Source of the DNA: Nostoc sp. 'Peltigera membranacea cyanobiont' N6
GTDB taxonomy: Bacteria > Cyanobacteriota > Cyanobacteriia > Cyanobacteriales > Nostocaceae
Direction of reading: 5' to 3'
NCBI RefSeq assembly: GCF_002949735.1
Contig: NZ_CP026681.1
Coordinates: 1,364,001 to 1,428,000, forward strand
Length of the DNA stretch: 64,000 nucleotides
Positions 27,389 to 36,534 of the stretch are shown here, one piece after another. The notes beneath the pieces were generated by a model that was not told the DNA's origin, searched no databases, and saw only the letters and a list, made by a program, of their open reading frames with translations. Position 1 is the stretch's first letter, and each line of letters begins with the position of its first letter. The translations under genes and the position numbers were made by a program.

Positions 27389-28072
27389 ATGCGTTATTCT
27401 GTATTGGCCACTGACTACGACGGTACACTAGCAACTGACAATCATGTAAATGATAATACTTTGGCAGCACTCTCACGTCTGCGGAATTCTGGTTACAAAC
27501 TCATCTTGGTGACAGGTAGACAGCTAGATGAATTGCTGCAAGTTTTTGGACAAGTAGATTTATTTGATTATGTAGTAGCAGAAAACGGCGCTTTGCTGTA
27601 TTCGCCAGCTACCCGTCGGGAGAAACTATTAGGTTCGCAACCATCAGCAGAATTTTTTAACGCATTGCGCGATCGCCAAGTCAATTCCCTGTCAGTTGGC
27701 CGTGTAATTGTTGCGACTTGGCATCCCCAAGAAACTATAGTTTTAGAAACTATCCGCCAGATGGGATTAAAATTACAAGTTATATTGAATAAAGGTGCGG
27801 TGATGGTGCTACCGTCAGGAATTAATAAAGCCACAGGGTTAGCCGCCGCCTTGGATGAGATGCAGTTATCACCTGAAAATGTAGTTGGGATTGGCGATGC
27901 AGAAAATGACCATGATTTCCTCAATATTTGTGGTTATTCAGTAGCGGTTGCCAATGCTTTGCCGATGCTCAAAGAGCGTGTAGATTTTGTGACTAATGGT
28001 AGTCGGGGGGATGGTGTTATGGAACTAATTGAAAAACTCATCACCTCAGATTTAGCTGAATTTGGGCATTAA
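27389..28072 (+). CDS. HAD-superfamily phosphatase (Cof/type IIB)
   Basis: 227 residues from ATG 27389 (an in-frame GTG at 27368 would add seven unconserved residues). HAD motifs: I, LATDYDGTLA with nucleophile and acid Asp; II, ILVTGRQ; III, Lys in INKATGL; and IV, GIGDAENDHDFL. The C2B-type cap lies between motifs II and III. Likely a small-molecule or sugar-phosphate phosphatase; substrate not predictable. Confidence 0.85.
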   Translation: MRYSVLATDYDGTLATDNHVNDNTLAALSRLRNSGYKLILVTGRQLDELLQVFGQVDLFDYVVAENGALLYSPATRREKLLGSQPSAEFFNALRDRQVNSLSVGRVIVATWHPQETIVLETIRQMGLKLQVILNKGAVMVLPSGINKATGLAAALDEMQLSPENVVGIGDAENDHDFLNICGYSVAVANALPMLKERVDFVTNGSRGDGVMELIEKLITSDLAEFGH

Positions 28073-28092
28073 TTTAAGCAGATTTATTTATG

Positions 28093-28122
28093 CAAAAAAA
28101 AGGAGAGTATTGCTACTCTCCT
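28093..28122 (-). terminator. Rho-independent terminator of the Arg/Glu-repeat gene
   Basis: Arms aggagagta (28101-28109) and tactctcct (28114-28122), loop ttgc. On the minus strand the stem is followed directly by eight T. This is a textbook intrinsic terminator 32 bases past the stop, and supports the gene being transcribed. Confidence 0.85.
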
Positions 28123-28153
28123 AACGTAATATGAGTGAGGGAAAATTTTCAGT

Positions 28154-28468
28154 TTAGTGATGAAGTCTCGCTTGACGTTCCCGCAATTCACGGGCTTGAC
28201 GTTCGCGTAACTCACGGGCTTGACGTTCGCGTAACTCACGAGCTTTACGTTCGCGCAATTCACGAGCTTGACGTTCGCGTAATTCACGAGCGCGTTGTTC
28301 GCGAACTTGACGTTCGTGTTCGACTTTACTGTTGTTAAAAGCTACAGTATTACGATTAAAGTTATCATGCTCAGATTTAAATTCAGCAGCATTAGCATTT
28401 TGAGAAACAGCAGCAATTGAAGCAGCTGCTAATAAGCCTCCAAGAAGAATAGATTTAAAGCGGTTCAT
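28154..28468 (-). CDS. Exported Arg/Glu-rich octapeptide-repeat protein
   Basis: 104 residues from ATG 28468, chosen because aaagga sits 6 bases upstream; a longer frame to 28639 has no such site. A signal peptide (LLGGLLAAASIAAVSQNANA) is followed by a polar region and then at least six copies of an eight-residue unit ELRERQAR to the end. The repeat would form a long, highly charged helix. A clean intrinsic terminator follows. Probably secreted or periplasmic; function unknown. The 24-bp DNA repeat could vary in copy number. Confidence 0.75.
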   Translation of the reverse strand: MNRFKSILLGGLLAAASIAAVSQNANAAEFKSEHDNFNRNTVAFNNSKVEHERQVREQRARELRERQARELRERKARELRERQARELRERQARELRERQARLHH

Positions 28469-29104
28469 ATATCCTTTAATGTGCCTTGCATTACTTGATT
28501 TGTACATCTTCAATGTAATCGGAATAATCAGGTATATGCCTGTATACAAAGTCATGTTGAAATAGTTACTTTTGTAACTATTTTTAGGATTTATATTTGA
28601 TTTTTGAAAAGTTCTAATGGTCAAAATCTTCCCTGACATGGGTTATACCCTAGTATGCCTAGCAAGATTCAAGTTGGATTCCTATATTTAGAGGTGATTA
28701 TTCAAAACTTTTTTATATAAGTAAGTCGGTACAAATAAATCTAACCATGTAACAGAATGTAAAAACTACAAGACCTTTGCGATTGCTTCATTCCACTTCG
28801 TTACATTCGCAATGACATACATTGAAATTTTCATGCCGACTTACTTAACTGAAAATCCCAAGGCTCCCTTGAAGTTACTGTTTAGCCTTGTAGCAAATGC
28901 GATTGGCGAAGCCCTGCCATAGCATTCGCCCGCCCGAAAGCGAACCAGCGTCCATAGTGCAGTGCTACATGGAACAACAAAGCACAGTCACAATTAAAAT
29001 TTTCTCTAAAAAAGGTAGGATAAGCGATCGCAGCAATCACCATAAGAGATGATTGTCTTCAGGTTTGATATCATCCAATAAATGAGCGATCGCAAAGTCA
29101 CAAG
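28469..29104. other. Intergenic region with dispersed-repeat fragments
   Basis: 636 bases between the repeat-protein gene and the tRNA. 28893-28950 has a small inverted and dispersed-repeat-like stretch (gcgattggcgaagccctgcc, then catagcattcgcccgcccga). The rest is A/T-rich with no gene seen. Confidence 0.45.
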
Positions 29105-29186
29105 TGCGGATAAAAGGACTTGAACCTTCACTCCTTTCGGAACTAGAACCTAAATCTAGCGCGTCTGCCAATTTCGCCATATCCGC
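29105..29186 (-). tRNA. tRNA-Leu (anticodon UAG)
   Basis: 82 bases without encoded CCA. Acceptor stem GCGGATA pairs with TATCCGC and the discriminator is A. The D-arm (GGCGAAATTGGCAGACGC) is of the leucine type. Anticodon stem CTAGA/TCTAG encloses loop TTTAGGT, giving anticodon TAG. A long variable arm (TTCCGAAAGGAG) marks it as class II. The T-arm is GAAGGTTCAAGTCCTTT. Reads CUA and related codons. Confidence 0.93.
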
Positions 29187-29310
29187 ATCAGTTTACTATC
29201 TTACCACAAGAAATTATTTTTGGGAATAGGGAATAAATGAGTCGGCGAGAAGAAAGAGTTTTTCCCCCTGCACCCTTCTCCCTGCCCCTCTGCCTCTTCC
29301 CCATGCCCAA

Positions 29311-30498
29311 TTACATAACTGCAACACGAGGCAGACGATGCTTAAACCCGCAGAGAATTTCCCATGAAATAGTATTTAATTGTTCAGCCCAATCATCTGC
29401 TGAAATCTGTTCTTTTCCCTGTTCCCCTAACAAAGTGACTACTTCTCCTTCTTGGATATTGGGTATGGCACTCACATCCAGCATCAGCTGATCCATTGTA
29501 ATTGTCCCGATTTGCGAAACTCTCTGACCGCGAATTAACACCTGCATTTTGTTAGAAAGACTGCGAGGAACGCCGTCAGCATAGCCAATTCCCACGACAG
29601 CAAGGCGAAGTTCGCGCGGGGCAATAAATTTATGCCCGTAGCTGACAGCAGTTCCAGCGGCAATTGTTTTAACTTGGGTGACTCGTGCTTTAAGTTGCAA
29701 AACGGGTTTGAGATCGATCGCATTTTGTAAATGCGGTGCTGGGTAGAGTCCGTAAACAGCTAAACCTACTCGCACAATGTCGTAGTGCAATGACTGATCT
29801 GTGAGTGCAGCTGCTGAGTTTGCCAAGTGCAAGCATGGCACTTCAATTCCCATTGCTTTGATTTGGGCGATCGCTGACTCAAATCGTCTATGCTGTTCTT
29901 CCATTGCCGTTGTATCAGGATCGTCTGCTGTTGCCAAATGAGAATAAATACTGGCAATAGATAGATGTGGTAAACGCTGCACTAATTGCACGAATTCACC
30001 AGCTTGCTGCCAATTAGTTCCTAACCTAGACATTCCCGTGTCTAATTTGATGTGTACGGCCACTGGAGAACCATGATTCATGGATTCCAGAGTATCGGAA
30101 AATACCAAAGCTTGTTTAGGACTACAGAGTGTGGGCTGAAGTTTCCAATGTGCGATCGCATGAATCTGTTCTGGTGTATGAGTTGCTCCTAAAATCAAAA
30201 TGGGCGCTTCAATCCCGCCTTCTCGCAATTGAATAGCTTCTGGAACTGTAGCGACTCCCAGCCAACTAGCTCCCGATTGAATTACAGTTTGGGCAACTGT
30301 TACCGCTCCATGTCCATAAGCATCAGCTTTTACTACTGCCATCAACTGAGTCCGCGGCGATAAAAACTGCACCAATTGCTGTACGTTATACGACAATGCC
30401 CCTAAATCAATTTCTACCCAAGCTCGTTGCGAAAACCACGCGTAGGGGTCGCACTGCTGATTAGGAACTACACCAGGAATTTCTTGGCGACTTAACAT
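29311..30498 (-). CDS. alr: Alanine racemase
   Basis: 395 residues. Interconverts L- and D-alanine with PLP for peptidoglycan. Lys57 in VVKADAYGHG forms the Schiff base. The C-terminal half has GIGYADGVPR, TMDQLMLDVS and the catalytic Tyr region. The first 20 residues precede the usual AWVEIDLGAL start of the barrel, a normal extension. Complete. Its 3' end follows the tRNA-Leu gene on the other side of a short spacer. Confidence 0.94.
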   Translation of the reverse strand: MLSRQEIPGVVPNQQCDPYAWFSQRAWVEIDLGALSYNVQQLVQFLSPRTQLMAVVKADAYGHGAVTVAQTVIQSGASWLGVATVPEAIQLREGGIEAPILILGATHTPEQIHAIAHWKLQPTLCSPKQALVFSDTLESMNHGSPVAVHIKLDTGMSRLGTNWQQAGEFVQLVQRLPHLSIASIYSHLATADDPDTTAMEEQHRRFESAIAQIKAMGIEVPCLHLANSAAALTDQSLHYDIVRVGLAVYGLYPAPHLQNAIDLKPVLQLKARVTQVKTIAAGTAVSYGHKFIAPRELRLAVVGIGYADGVPRSLSNKMQVLIRGQRVSQIGTITMDQLMLDVSAIPNIQEGEVVTLLGEQGKEQISADDWAEQLNTISWEILCGFKHRLPRVAVM

Positions 30499-30674
30499 TT
30501 GTACTGACTCCTATCCCACCACGGCTAAACTTTCAAGTTATCTATCTATACACGCTCCTAAAAGCGAGATCAGATTAAATAGGAAGTTTAACCTTCATAT
30601 TGGAATTGATACAAGATGTTGCGTTAGTAAAATAAAAGTTAAGATTTATTCGCAAGGAGTTAGAAGTAAATCTT

Positions 30675-30767
30675 ATGGCTCGGCTTTTTGCTGTGTTATT
30701 TGCATTAGCCTACGTAAAATTCCTGCTGTCGGGTGAGAAGTTTTACTTTCAAACTGCTAACTCTTGA
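30675..30767 (+). CDS. Possible 30-residue hydrophobic peptide
   Basis: An ATG-started frame encodes MARLFAVLFALAYVKFLL and then SGEKFYFQTANS, one membrane-helix length. A ggag lies 15 bases upstream, which is too far. It may be chance. The rest of the 30499-30891 gap shows only the promoter noted next. Confidence 0.2.
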   Translation: MARLFAVLFALAYVKFLLSGEKFYFQTANS

Positions 30768-30847
30768 TTCATAACTCTTAACTCATCAATTAATTGTAGA
30801 ATTCTGCCGAAAGTATAATTTATTCTCATCTCCCTAGCAGGGTGTAT

Positions 30848-30876
30848 TTGTGTTAACATTTATGTAAAGCTAATAC
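30848..30876 (+). promoter_or_regulatory. Sigma-70-type promoter before the HNH gene
   Basis: TTGTGT (30848-30853), a 17-base spacer and TAATAC (30871-30876), 15 bases before the ATG. Spacing is ideal and both boxes are near consensus, so the transcript would have a very short leader. Confidence 0.5.
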
Positions 30877-30891
30877 CCTGAGCGCAGATAC

Positions 30892-31389
30892 ATGGGGAAG
30901 GTTTTAGTCTTAAACGCATCTTACGAACCTCTCAATATAACGAGTTGGCGGCGTGCTGTGGTTCTGTTAATCAAAGGCAAAGCAGAACGCGTAGAACACA
31001 ACGGTAAATTCCTGTACTCGGATTTTCCATTGCCGACCGTAATCCGGTTACGTCATTATGTACGCGTTCCTTATAAAGAAATTCCTCTGACTCGCCGAAA
31101 TATATTGCACCGCGATGGTCATGCCTGTCAATACTGTGGTTACACAGGAGATGAGTTGACTCTAGACCATGTAATACCGCGATCGCGCAGCGGGGGCGAT
31201 ACTTGGGAGAACATTGTGACCGCTTGTGTCCGTTGCAATGTTAAAAAAGGCAGTCGCACTCCCCATGAAGCTCACATGCCTTTACGTCATCCTCCCCGCC
31301 AACCTTATAGCAGCCTCTATTTCGAGGTTAGCAAACATCTTAAGAGTGGATTGCATACAGAGTGGCAAAAGTATGTTATAGGGCTTTGA
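30892..31389 (+). CDS. HNH endonuclease domain protein
   Basis: 165 residues. After an N-terminal beta-rich region (KVLVLNASYEPLNITSWRRAVVLL), the HNH fold spans 70-120: zinc Cys79/Cys82 (CQYCG) and Cys112/Cys115 (CVRC), metal-activating Asp92-His93 (LDHVIPRSRSGG) and Asn107. This type, with the N-terminal NASYEPL extension, is widely conserved and usually stands alone, so it is probably a house-keeping nuclease rather than a mobile one. Target unknown. Confidence 0.88.
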   Translation: MGKVLVLNASYEPLNITSWRRAVVLLIKGKAERVEHNGKFLYSDFPLPTVIRLRHYVRVPYKEIPLTRRNILHRDGHACQYCGYTGDELTLDHVIPRSRSGGDTWENIVTACVRCNVKKGSRTPHEAHMPLRHPPRQPYSSLYFEVSKHLKSGLHTEWQKYVIGL

Positions 31390-32033
31390 GCAAAAAAGCG
31401 GAGGAGAAAGAATAAAGACCTTGCTGCTTTGGGACACAACCAACAACTTTAGTTATGGAGTGCTGACAATTAGCGGCTATATGGCTTGCAACGAAGGCGA
31501 TCGCGTCTTGTAGATAGGCGCAATCCGTTAACGCTCAAGCCTGGATACTTGTGTATGGGGTTTACCTTTTGCTTTGCATCTTCTCTGAATTCTCATAATT
31601 TTCCAAGGGGATAAAACACCCATTGTTAATCAAAAATAATTGTTAATTGCTCAATAGTCACAATAATGAGAGGATTGAGCATAAGAATATTTAAAATATC
31701 AAGGACTAACCCGAAAGTATAAGATAGAAAGTATGCCTTAAGTAAGATAAAAATTCTGCTGATTAAATTTACCGAAGAGAAAAAAGCTTCTCAAACAGAT
31801 TTATGCTGCCAGATTCAGCCCAATATACAAAACTTCCTTGTTTCCAGCACTCATACCCCCTCCAATGGAATTTAGTTGATGTCAAGCGCTGTTACTGACA
31901 AAAAATATACTTAGATGTATAGTGCAATGTCTTGATATTTTTGCGAAGATCAAAATAATGTGGCTAAATTCAGTGAATTACCGATCGTAGTATTTCTGAA
32001 TTAAAGGAGCCTAACACTTTAAAAAAGTTCCCT
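31390..32033. other. Intergenic, 644 bases, no gene seen
   Basis: Contains a weak 8-bp inverted repeat (31648-31655 with 31674-31681) and one HIP1-like site. No open frame of interest, no tRNA and no tandem repeat recognised. Confidence 0.45.
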
Positions 32034-33317
32034 ATGTACTTGAATTCTCCCGTTACTCAGTTTGAGAGTTTGTCATTGACTACAGAGCCAAACCCAGAGG
32101 AACCTGAAATAGAGAAAGCGCCAGTGGAAATTGCATTTAAAAGTCCATCATTACCGCCATCGGTAGGCGATGGGGCCATATATCTCAATCACCGTGGTAA
32201 TTCTCTGGCACAACAAAAGTCAGAAGAACTACAAAAAACCCTTCTGGCACACCGACACGATCGCCAACTGGTAATTCTGCAAGATTTTCCCGATCCTGAT
32301 GCCCTTTCTTGTGCCTGGGCTTATCAGTTAATTGCCCAGCAATATGATATCAAATGTGAGATAATTTATGCTGGCGCATTGAGCCATCAAGAAAATATTG
32401 CCTTGGTAAGGCTGACTAACTTACCAATCCAACGCTGGACAACGCAAACCCTGAAAACCAAAGATTTGTCATCTTATCAAGGTTTTGTATTAATTGACAA
32501 CCAGGGAACCACTTCGCAACTACTGTCAGCGGTGCAACAGGCTAAAATTCCCCTAGTGGTGCTCATCGACCATCACAGTATCCAAGGCGATCTGCAATCA
32601 GAGTTTGAGGATATCCGTCCTTATGTAAGAGCGACAGCAACAATTTTTACTCAATACCTCCAAACGGGGTTATTGGCATTAGATAGCAGCATAAATCAAC
32701 ACGTAAAATGTGCTACTGCCTTGATGCATGGCTTGCGATCGGATACAAATCGGTTAATGCAAGCGCAAGAAGAAGACTTTATGGCAGCGGCGTATTTAAG
32801 CCGATTTTATGACGCCCAACTGCTGAATGCTATTTTACAGGCGAACCGTTCCAAACGGGTAATGGATGTGATCGAGCGATCGCTAAAAAATCGCATCGTC
32901 CAAAATAACTTTTCCATTGCTGGTGTTGGTTACTTACGCTACGAAGACCGTGACGCCATCCCCCAAGCGGCTGATTTTCTCGTTACCGAAGAAAACGTCC
33001 ACACTGCCGTAGTTTACGGCATTGTTCACGATGAAGACGATGAACTGGAAATAGTCATTGGTTCCCTGAGAACCAGCAAACTTACCCTTGACCCCGATGA
33101 ATTCATCAAAGAAGCCTTTGGACAAGATAGTGCAGGGCGCTTTTTCGGCGGTGGAAGGACAAGCGCGGGCGGCTTTGAAATTCCAATGGGCTTCTTATCT
33201 GGCAGCAACGAAAATTCCGCCTATGCGAAAATGAAATGGGATGTATTCGACGCTCAAATTAAGCAAAAACTGCTGAGGTTGGTTAACCCTAGAGACAACC
33301 CGATTCAGTCGGAGTAG
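32034..33317 (+). CDS. DHH/DHHA1 family phosphoesterase (NrnA-like)
   Basis: 427 residues. A 65-residue polar N-terminal extension precedes the DHH domain: QDFPDPDALSCAWA (about 84-97), VLIDNQGT, VVLIDHHS near 180 (the DHH-type metal motif, here IDHH), and TALMHGLRSDT near 232. The DHHA1 domain ends with the substrate-binding GGGRTSAGGFEIP near 375. Related proteins hydrolyse nanoRNA or cyclic dinucleotides. All metal motifs are present. Followed by an intrinsic terminator. Confidence 0.88.
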   Translation: MYLNSPVTQFESLSLTTEPNPEEPEIEKAPVEIAFKSPSLPPSVGDGAIYLNHRGNSLAQQKSEELQKTLLAHRHDRQLVILQDFPDPDALSCAWAYQLIAQQYDIKCEIIYAGALSHQENIALVRLTNLPIQRWTTQTLKTKDLSSYQGFVLIDNQGTTSQLLSAVQQAKIPLVVLIDHHSIQGDLQSEFEDIRPYVRATATIFTQYLQTGLLALDSSINQHVKCATALMHGLRSDTNRLMQAQEEDFMAAAYLSRFYDAQLLNAILQANRSKRVMDVIERSLKNRIVQNNFSIAGVGYLRYEDRDAIPQAADFLVTEENVHTAVVYGIVHDEDDELEIVIGSLRTSKLTLDPDEFIKEAFGQDSAGRFFGGGRTSAGGFEIPMGFLSGSNENSAYAKMKWDVFDAQIKQKLLRLVNPRDNPIQSE

Positions 33318-33411
33318 AGGGAGATTAAGGAGATGGGGAAAACTCCTAACTCATGCAGCAGTCAAAATGTTTGGTCAGATAGCATCCCTAAGTCATTCGC
33401 GCTCAACGTAT

Positions 33412-33442
33412 TTCCCGACTTTTTATAAAAGTCGGGAATTTT
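33412..33442 (+). terminator. Intrinsic terminator after the DHH gene
   Basis: Stem ttcccgacttt (33412-33422) with aaagtcgggaa (33428-33438), a 5-base loop, then tttt. Strong G/C core; lies about 95 bases after the stop codon. Confidence 0.75.
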
Positions 33443-33514
33443 GGTCTTTTCACAGAGGCTGAACAGATTAAGGATGTAATTCGTGCTTAATATTATTTGT
33501 AAAAGAAGAATCCC

Positions 33515-33985
33515 ATGAAGATTATAGAACTGCAAATGTTACAAACTCTGTATGAGCAAGATTTTTATGCTTGGGTAGAGCAGACAGCAGAGCTTTTGCG
33601 ATCGCATCAGTGGGACACGCTGGATTTAGAAAACTTAATTGAGGAAGTGGTGGACTTGGGTAAGAGTCAACAGCGTGCCTTGCAGAGTGCGTTACGGTTA
33701 GTCTTATCGCATTTGTTGAAGTGGAAGTATCAACCAGAACGTCGTAGTCACAGTTGGCAAGTGACAATTACCCGTGAGCGACTGAATATAGATGAATTGC
33801 TGCAAGAAAGTCCTAGCTTGCGGCGTTTTTTAAATGATGCCGAGTGGATAAATACTACCTATCAAAGAGCGCGGCGAGAGGCAATGGTGGAAACTGGTTT
33901 ATCAGAGGATAACTTTGCGATCGTTTGTCCCTTTGCTGTTGATGAGATTTTAGACTTAGACTTTTATCCTAACGCTGACCAATAA
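33515..33985 (+). CDS. DUF29 family protein
   Basis: 156 residues covering a full DUF29 domain: LYEQDFYAWVEQTAELL, the signature DLENLIEEVVDLGKSQQRAL, and SHLLKWKYQPERRSHSW. All-helical, no catalytic residues known. These genes are abundant in multiple copies in cyanobacteria. Function is unknown. Confidence 0.87.
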   Translation: MKIIELQMLQTLYEQDFYAWVEQTAELLRSHQWDTLDLENLIEEVVDLGKSQQRALQSALRLVLSHLLKWKYQPERRSHSWQVTITRERLNIDELLQESPSLRRFLNDAEWINTTYQRARREAMVETGLSEDNFAIVCPFAVDEILDLDFYPNADQ

Positions 33986-34090
33986 TCGTAAAGTTATTTA
34001 CCCTCTAACAACCGCTACTCATAGTCTAAATTAAGTAAAAATACGGCTTAAATTTAGTATGAGAAATGGCTAACATCATGATAATCATGA
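33986..34090. other. Start of the gap before the toxin remnant
   Basis: No antitoxin gene can be read here. The ATG at 34078 opens a frame one base off from the toxin-like frame that follows. Confidence 0.4.
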
Positions 34091-34339
34091 GCAACCCCAG
34101 ATTTTTGGTATTACTATCGCCAGTTACCAATTGATATCCAAGAGCTTGCCAATCGATGTTACCAGTTTCTTCAGGAAGATCCCAAACACCCATCATTGCA
34201 TTTCAAAAAAGTCGGTCAGTTTTGGTCAGTGCGTATTGGTATACATTATGGGGCGCTTGCTGTAAAAGAAGATGATAATTTTGTCTGGTTTTGGATTGGG
34301 TCACATCCAGAGTATGACAGATTGCTAAGTGGTGGATAG
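34091..34339 (+). pseudogene. RelE/ParE-like toxin remnant, start lost
   Basis: A frame too short for ordinary calling reads DFWYYYRQLPIDIQELANR, then HPSLHFKKVGQFWSVRIG and FVWFWIGSHPEYDRLLSGG. The order of a helix, HPSLxFK, YSVRIG-like strand and WIGxHxEYD is that of the RelE/ParE/HigB toxin fold. A TGA lies immediately upstream in frame (34088-34090) and the nearby ATG 34078 is in another frame. One missing or extra base near 34085-34100 would join them. So it is a frameshifted toxin gene, or a sequencing error. Confidence 0.6.
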
Positions 34340-34390
34340 CGTTCTAACATTGCCTAAGAGTAACCTAACCGCTCACTTGTAATACCAAGT

Positions 34391-34885
34391 ATGGAACTAT
34401 ACTTAATTCGTCATGGCATCGCCGAAGACAAGGCATTAGACATCAAGGATGAAGAACGCAGCCTTACCAAAGAAGGAAGGCAAAAAACTGAGAAAGTTGC
34501 CGAAAAACTTGTTAAATTGGGTTTAAGCTTTGATTTAATTCTCACCAGCCCCTTAGTGCGGGCCCGCCAAACGGCTGAAATCCTTATAGAAGAAAAACTA
34601 AGCTCCAAGTTAGAAGAATCTAGCCACCTCGCCCATGATGGTCAAATTTCTAGTTGGCTAAAAGACTGGTTAGAACCGAGAAATTATTCCCAAAATACCC
34701 AACTGGCGCTGGTTGGACACGAACCTGATTTAACCAATTGGGCAGAAATTCTCCTGTGGGGAGAAGTCAAAGAAAGCTTAGTCTTGAAAAAAGCAGGTAT
34801 GATTGGGATAAAACTACCAGAAACAGGTTCTCCTGTGGGTCGGAGTCAGATGTTTTGGTTGACACCACCCAAGTACCTGCTATAA
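34391..34885 (+). CDS. sixA: Phosphohistidine phosphatase SixA-like
   Basis: 164 residues of the histidine phosphatase superfamily. The catalytic RHG lies at 7-9 (LIRHGIAE, His8), Arg-containing LTSPLVRARQTAE at 51-63, and the second His110 in LVGHEPDL. The short length without inserts is typical of SixA, which dephosphorylates HPt histidines. That is of note with a CheA/HPt system nearby, but no direct link is shown. Confidence 0.88.
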   Translation: MELYLIRHGIAEDKALDIKDEERSLTKEGRQKTEKVAEKLVKLGLSFDLILTSPLVRARQTAEILIEEKLSSKLEESSHLAHDGQISSWLKDWLEPRNYSQNTQLALVGHEPDLTNWAEILLWGEVKESLVLKKAGMIGIKLPETGSPVGRSQMFWLTPPKYLL

Positions 34886-34993
34886 CAGTTTTTCAACATT
34901 TTCGATTGTTGTTAGAACGGCTACTGTTATGGCGACAATAAATTTCTGGTAAGTTAACTCGATCAGATATTTCAAAAAGCAAATGGTGGTGCC

Positions 34994-36130
34994 ATGATGG
35001 TGTGCGAATACAAGCCTGGTTTAGAAGGCATTCCCGCCGCTCAATCAAGTATCAGCTATGTTGATGGGCAAAAAGGAATACTAGAATATCGTGGCATCCG
35101 AATTGAGGAACTAGCAGAAAAAAGTACATTCCTGGAAACTGCTTATCTCTTGATTTGGGGTGAACTGCCAAACAAGGAAGAACTGGAAGCATTTGAGCAT
35201 GAAGTTCGTTACCACCGGCGGATAAAATACCGCATTCGGGACATGATGAAATGCTTTCCAGAAAGCGGCCACCCAATGGATGCCCTACAAGCCTCTGCTG
35301 CGGCTTTAGGCTTGTTTTATTCACTCCGGGATTTACATAATCCTGCCTACATTCGAGATTCCGTGGTGCGCCTTATAGCAACCATTCCGACGATGGTGGC
35401 GGCGTTCCAACTGATGCGAAAAGGCAACGATCCGATACGTCCCCGTGATGACTTAGATTACTCCGCCAACTTTCTATACATGCTTGATGAGCGAGAACCC
35501 GATCCTCTGATGGCGCGGATTTTTGATATCTGCTTGATACTTCAAGTCGAGCATACAATGAATGCTTCCACTTTCAGTGCTAGGGTGACAGCTTCTACAT
35601 TAACCGATCCTTATGCTGTGGTTGCTAGCGCTGTGGGAACTTTGGGAGGGCCCCTGCATGGTGGAGCCAATGAAGAAGTAATTCAGATGTTGGAAAAAAT
35701 TGGCTCTGTAGAAAATGTCCGTCCCTACATAGACCATTGTCTAGAAACTAAATCTAAGATTATGGGCTTTGGACATCGTGTGTATAAAGTGAAAGACCCA
35801 CGAGCCATAATTTTACAAGGTCTAGCAGAACAACTGTTTGAAAAGTTTGGGCATGACAAGTTCTATGACATCGCCCTAGAGATGGAACAAGTAGTAGAGG
35901 AAAAACTCGGTAGCAAGGGGATTTATCCCAATATTGACTTTTACTCTGGTTTGGTGTATAGGAAGATGGGAATTCCTACAGACTTGTTTACGCCAATATT
36001 TGCGATCGCTCGCGTTGCCGGTTGGTTAGCCCACTGGAAAGAACAACTAGCAGAAAACCGGATTTTCCGTCCTACCCAGGTTTATAACGGTCATCACGAA
36101 GTAACTTATACCCCAATTGACAAACGGTAA
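34994..36130 (+). CDS. gltA: Citrate synthase
   Basis: 378 residues, the shorter bacterial/archaeal-like form. Condenses oxaloacetate and acetyl-CoA to start the oxidative TCA branch that supplies 2-oxoglutarate for nitrogen assimilation. Motifs: substrate loop YRGIRIEELA, GPLHGGANEEV (catalytic His near 223), GFGHRVYKVKDPRA (second His near 262), and the Asp in NIDFYSG near 315. Two adjacent ATGs (34994, 34997) are possible starts. Confidence 0.94.
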   Translation: MMVCEYKPGLEGIPAAQSSISYVDGQKGILEYRGIRIEELAEKSTFLETAYLLIWGELPNKEELEAFEHEVRYHRRIKYRIRDMMKCFPESGHPMDALQASAAALGLFYSLRDLHNPAYIRDSVVRLIATIPTMVAAFQLMRKGNDPIRPRDDLDYSANFLYMLDEREPDPLMARIFDICLILQVEHTMNASTFSARVTASTLTDPYAVVASAVGTLGGPLHGGANEEVIQMLEKIGSVENVRPYIDHCLETKSKIMGFGHRVYKVKDPRAIILQGLAEQLFEKFGHDKFYDIALEMEQVVEEKLGSKGIYPNIDFYSGLVYRKMGIPTDLFTPIFAIARVAGWLAHWKEQLAENRIFRPTQVYNGHHEVTYTPIDKR

Positions 36131-36330
36131 TTGGGGATTGGGGATTGGGGATTGGGGATTGGGAACTTGTACTGAGCGCAGCCTCTCGTAGAGAAGTATT
36201 GGGAATTGGAGATTGGGAATTGGGCTTTCGTTATTCTCCTTGTCCCCTTGTCTCCCTTGTCCCCTTGTCTCCCTTGTCCCCTTGTCCCCCTTGTCCCCTT
36301 GTCCCCTTGTCCCCTTGTCCCTTGAATAGC
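36127..36330. repeat. STRR tracts (ggggatt)n and (cccttgt)n with an embedded dispersed repeat
   Basis: Left: repeated ttgggga heptamers directly after the gltA stop. Centre: a dispersed-repeat copy (gcgcagcctctcgtagagaa, 36176-36195) related to 50334-50354. Right (36237-36325): about ten cccttgt-like units. The minus strand reads as a collagen-like frame only because of the repeat. Confidence 0.85.
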
Positions 36331-36534
36331 CAATCCCAATGCCAACCATAAGTAGAAGTTCTCATATCGCTTCAGAGGGCTAAAACCATCCAAGGATATA
36401 CTAGGCATGGGAATTAGCGACAAATCTTCTATCAAGCATCATCTGGGCAAAAATTAAAAATGGGTGAATTTACAGGTATTAATTTAACTAATAGTTGTAA
36501 CTCACCATGACTCGATGTCTTAAAGAGCGGAAAC
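36331..36534. other. Upstream region of ndhA
   Basis: A/T-rich leader and presumed promoter of the ndh cluster. No clear boxes recognised. Confidence 0.4.

Noticed and set aside
28084..28338. Frames on both strands over the Arg/Glu repeat
   Set aside because: Only the frame from ATG 28468 has a signal peptide, ribosome site and terminator.
36047..36435. Collagen-like minus-strand frames (DKGTRGQGDKG)
   Set aside because: They are translations of the cccttgt STRR tract.
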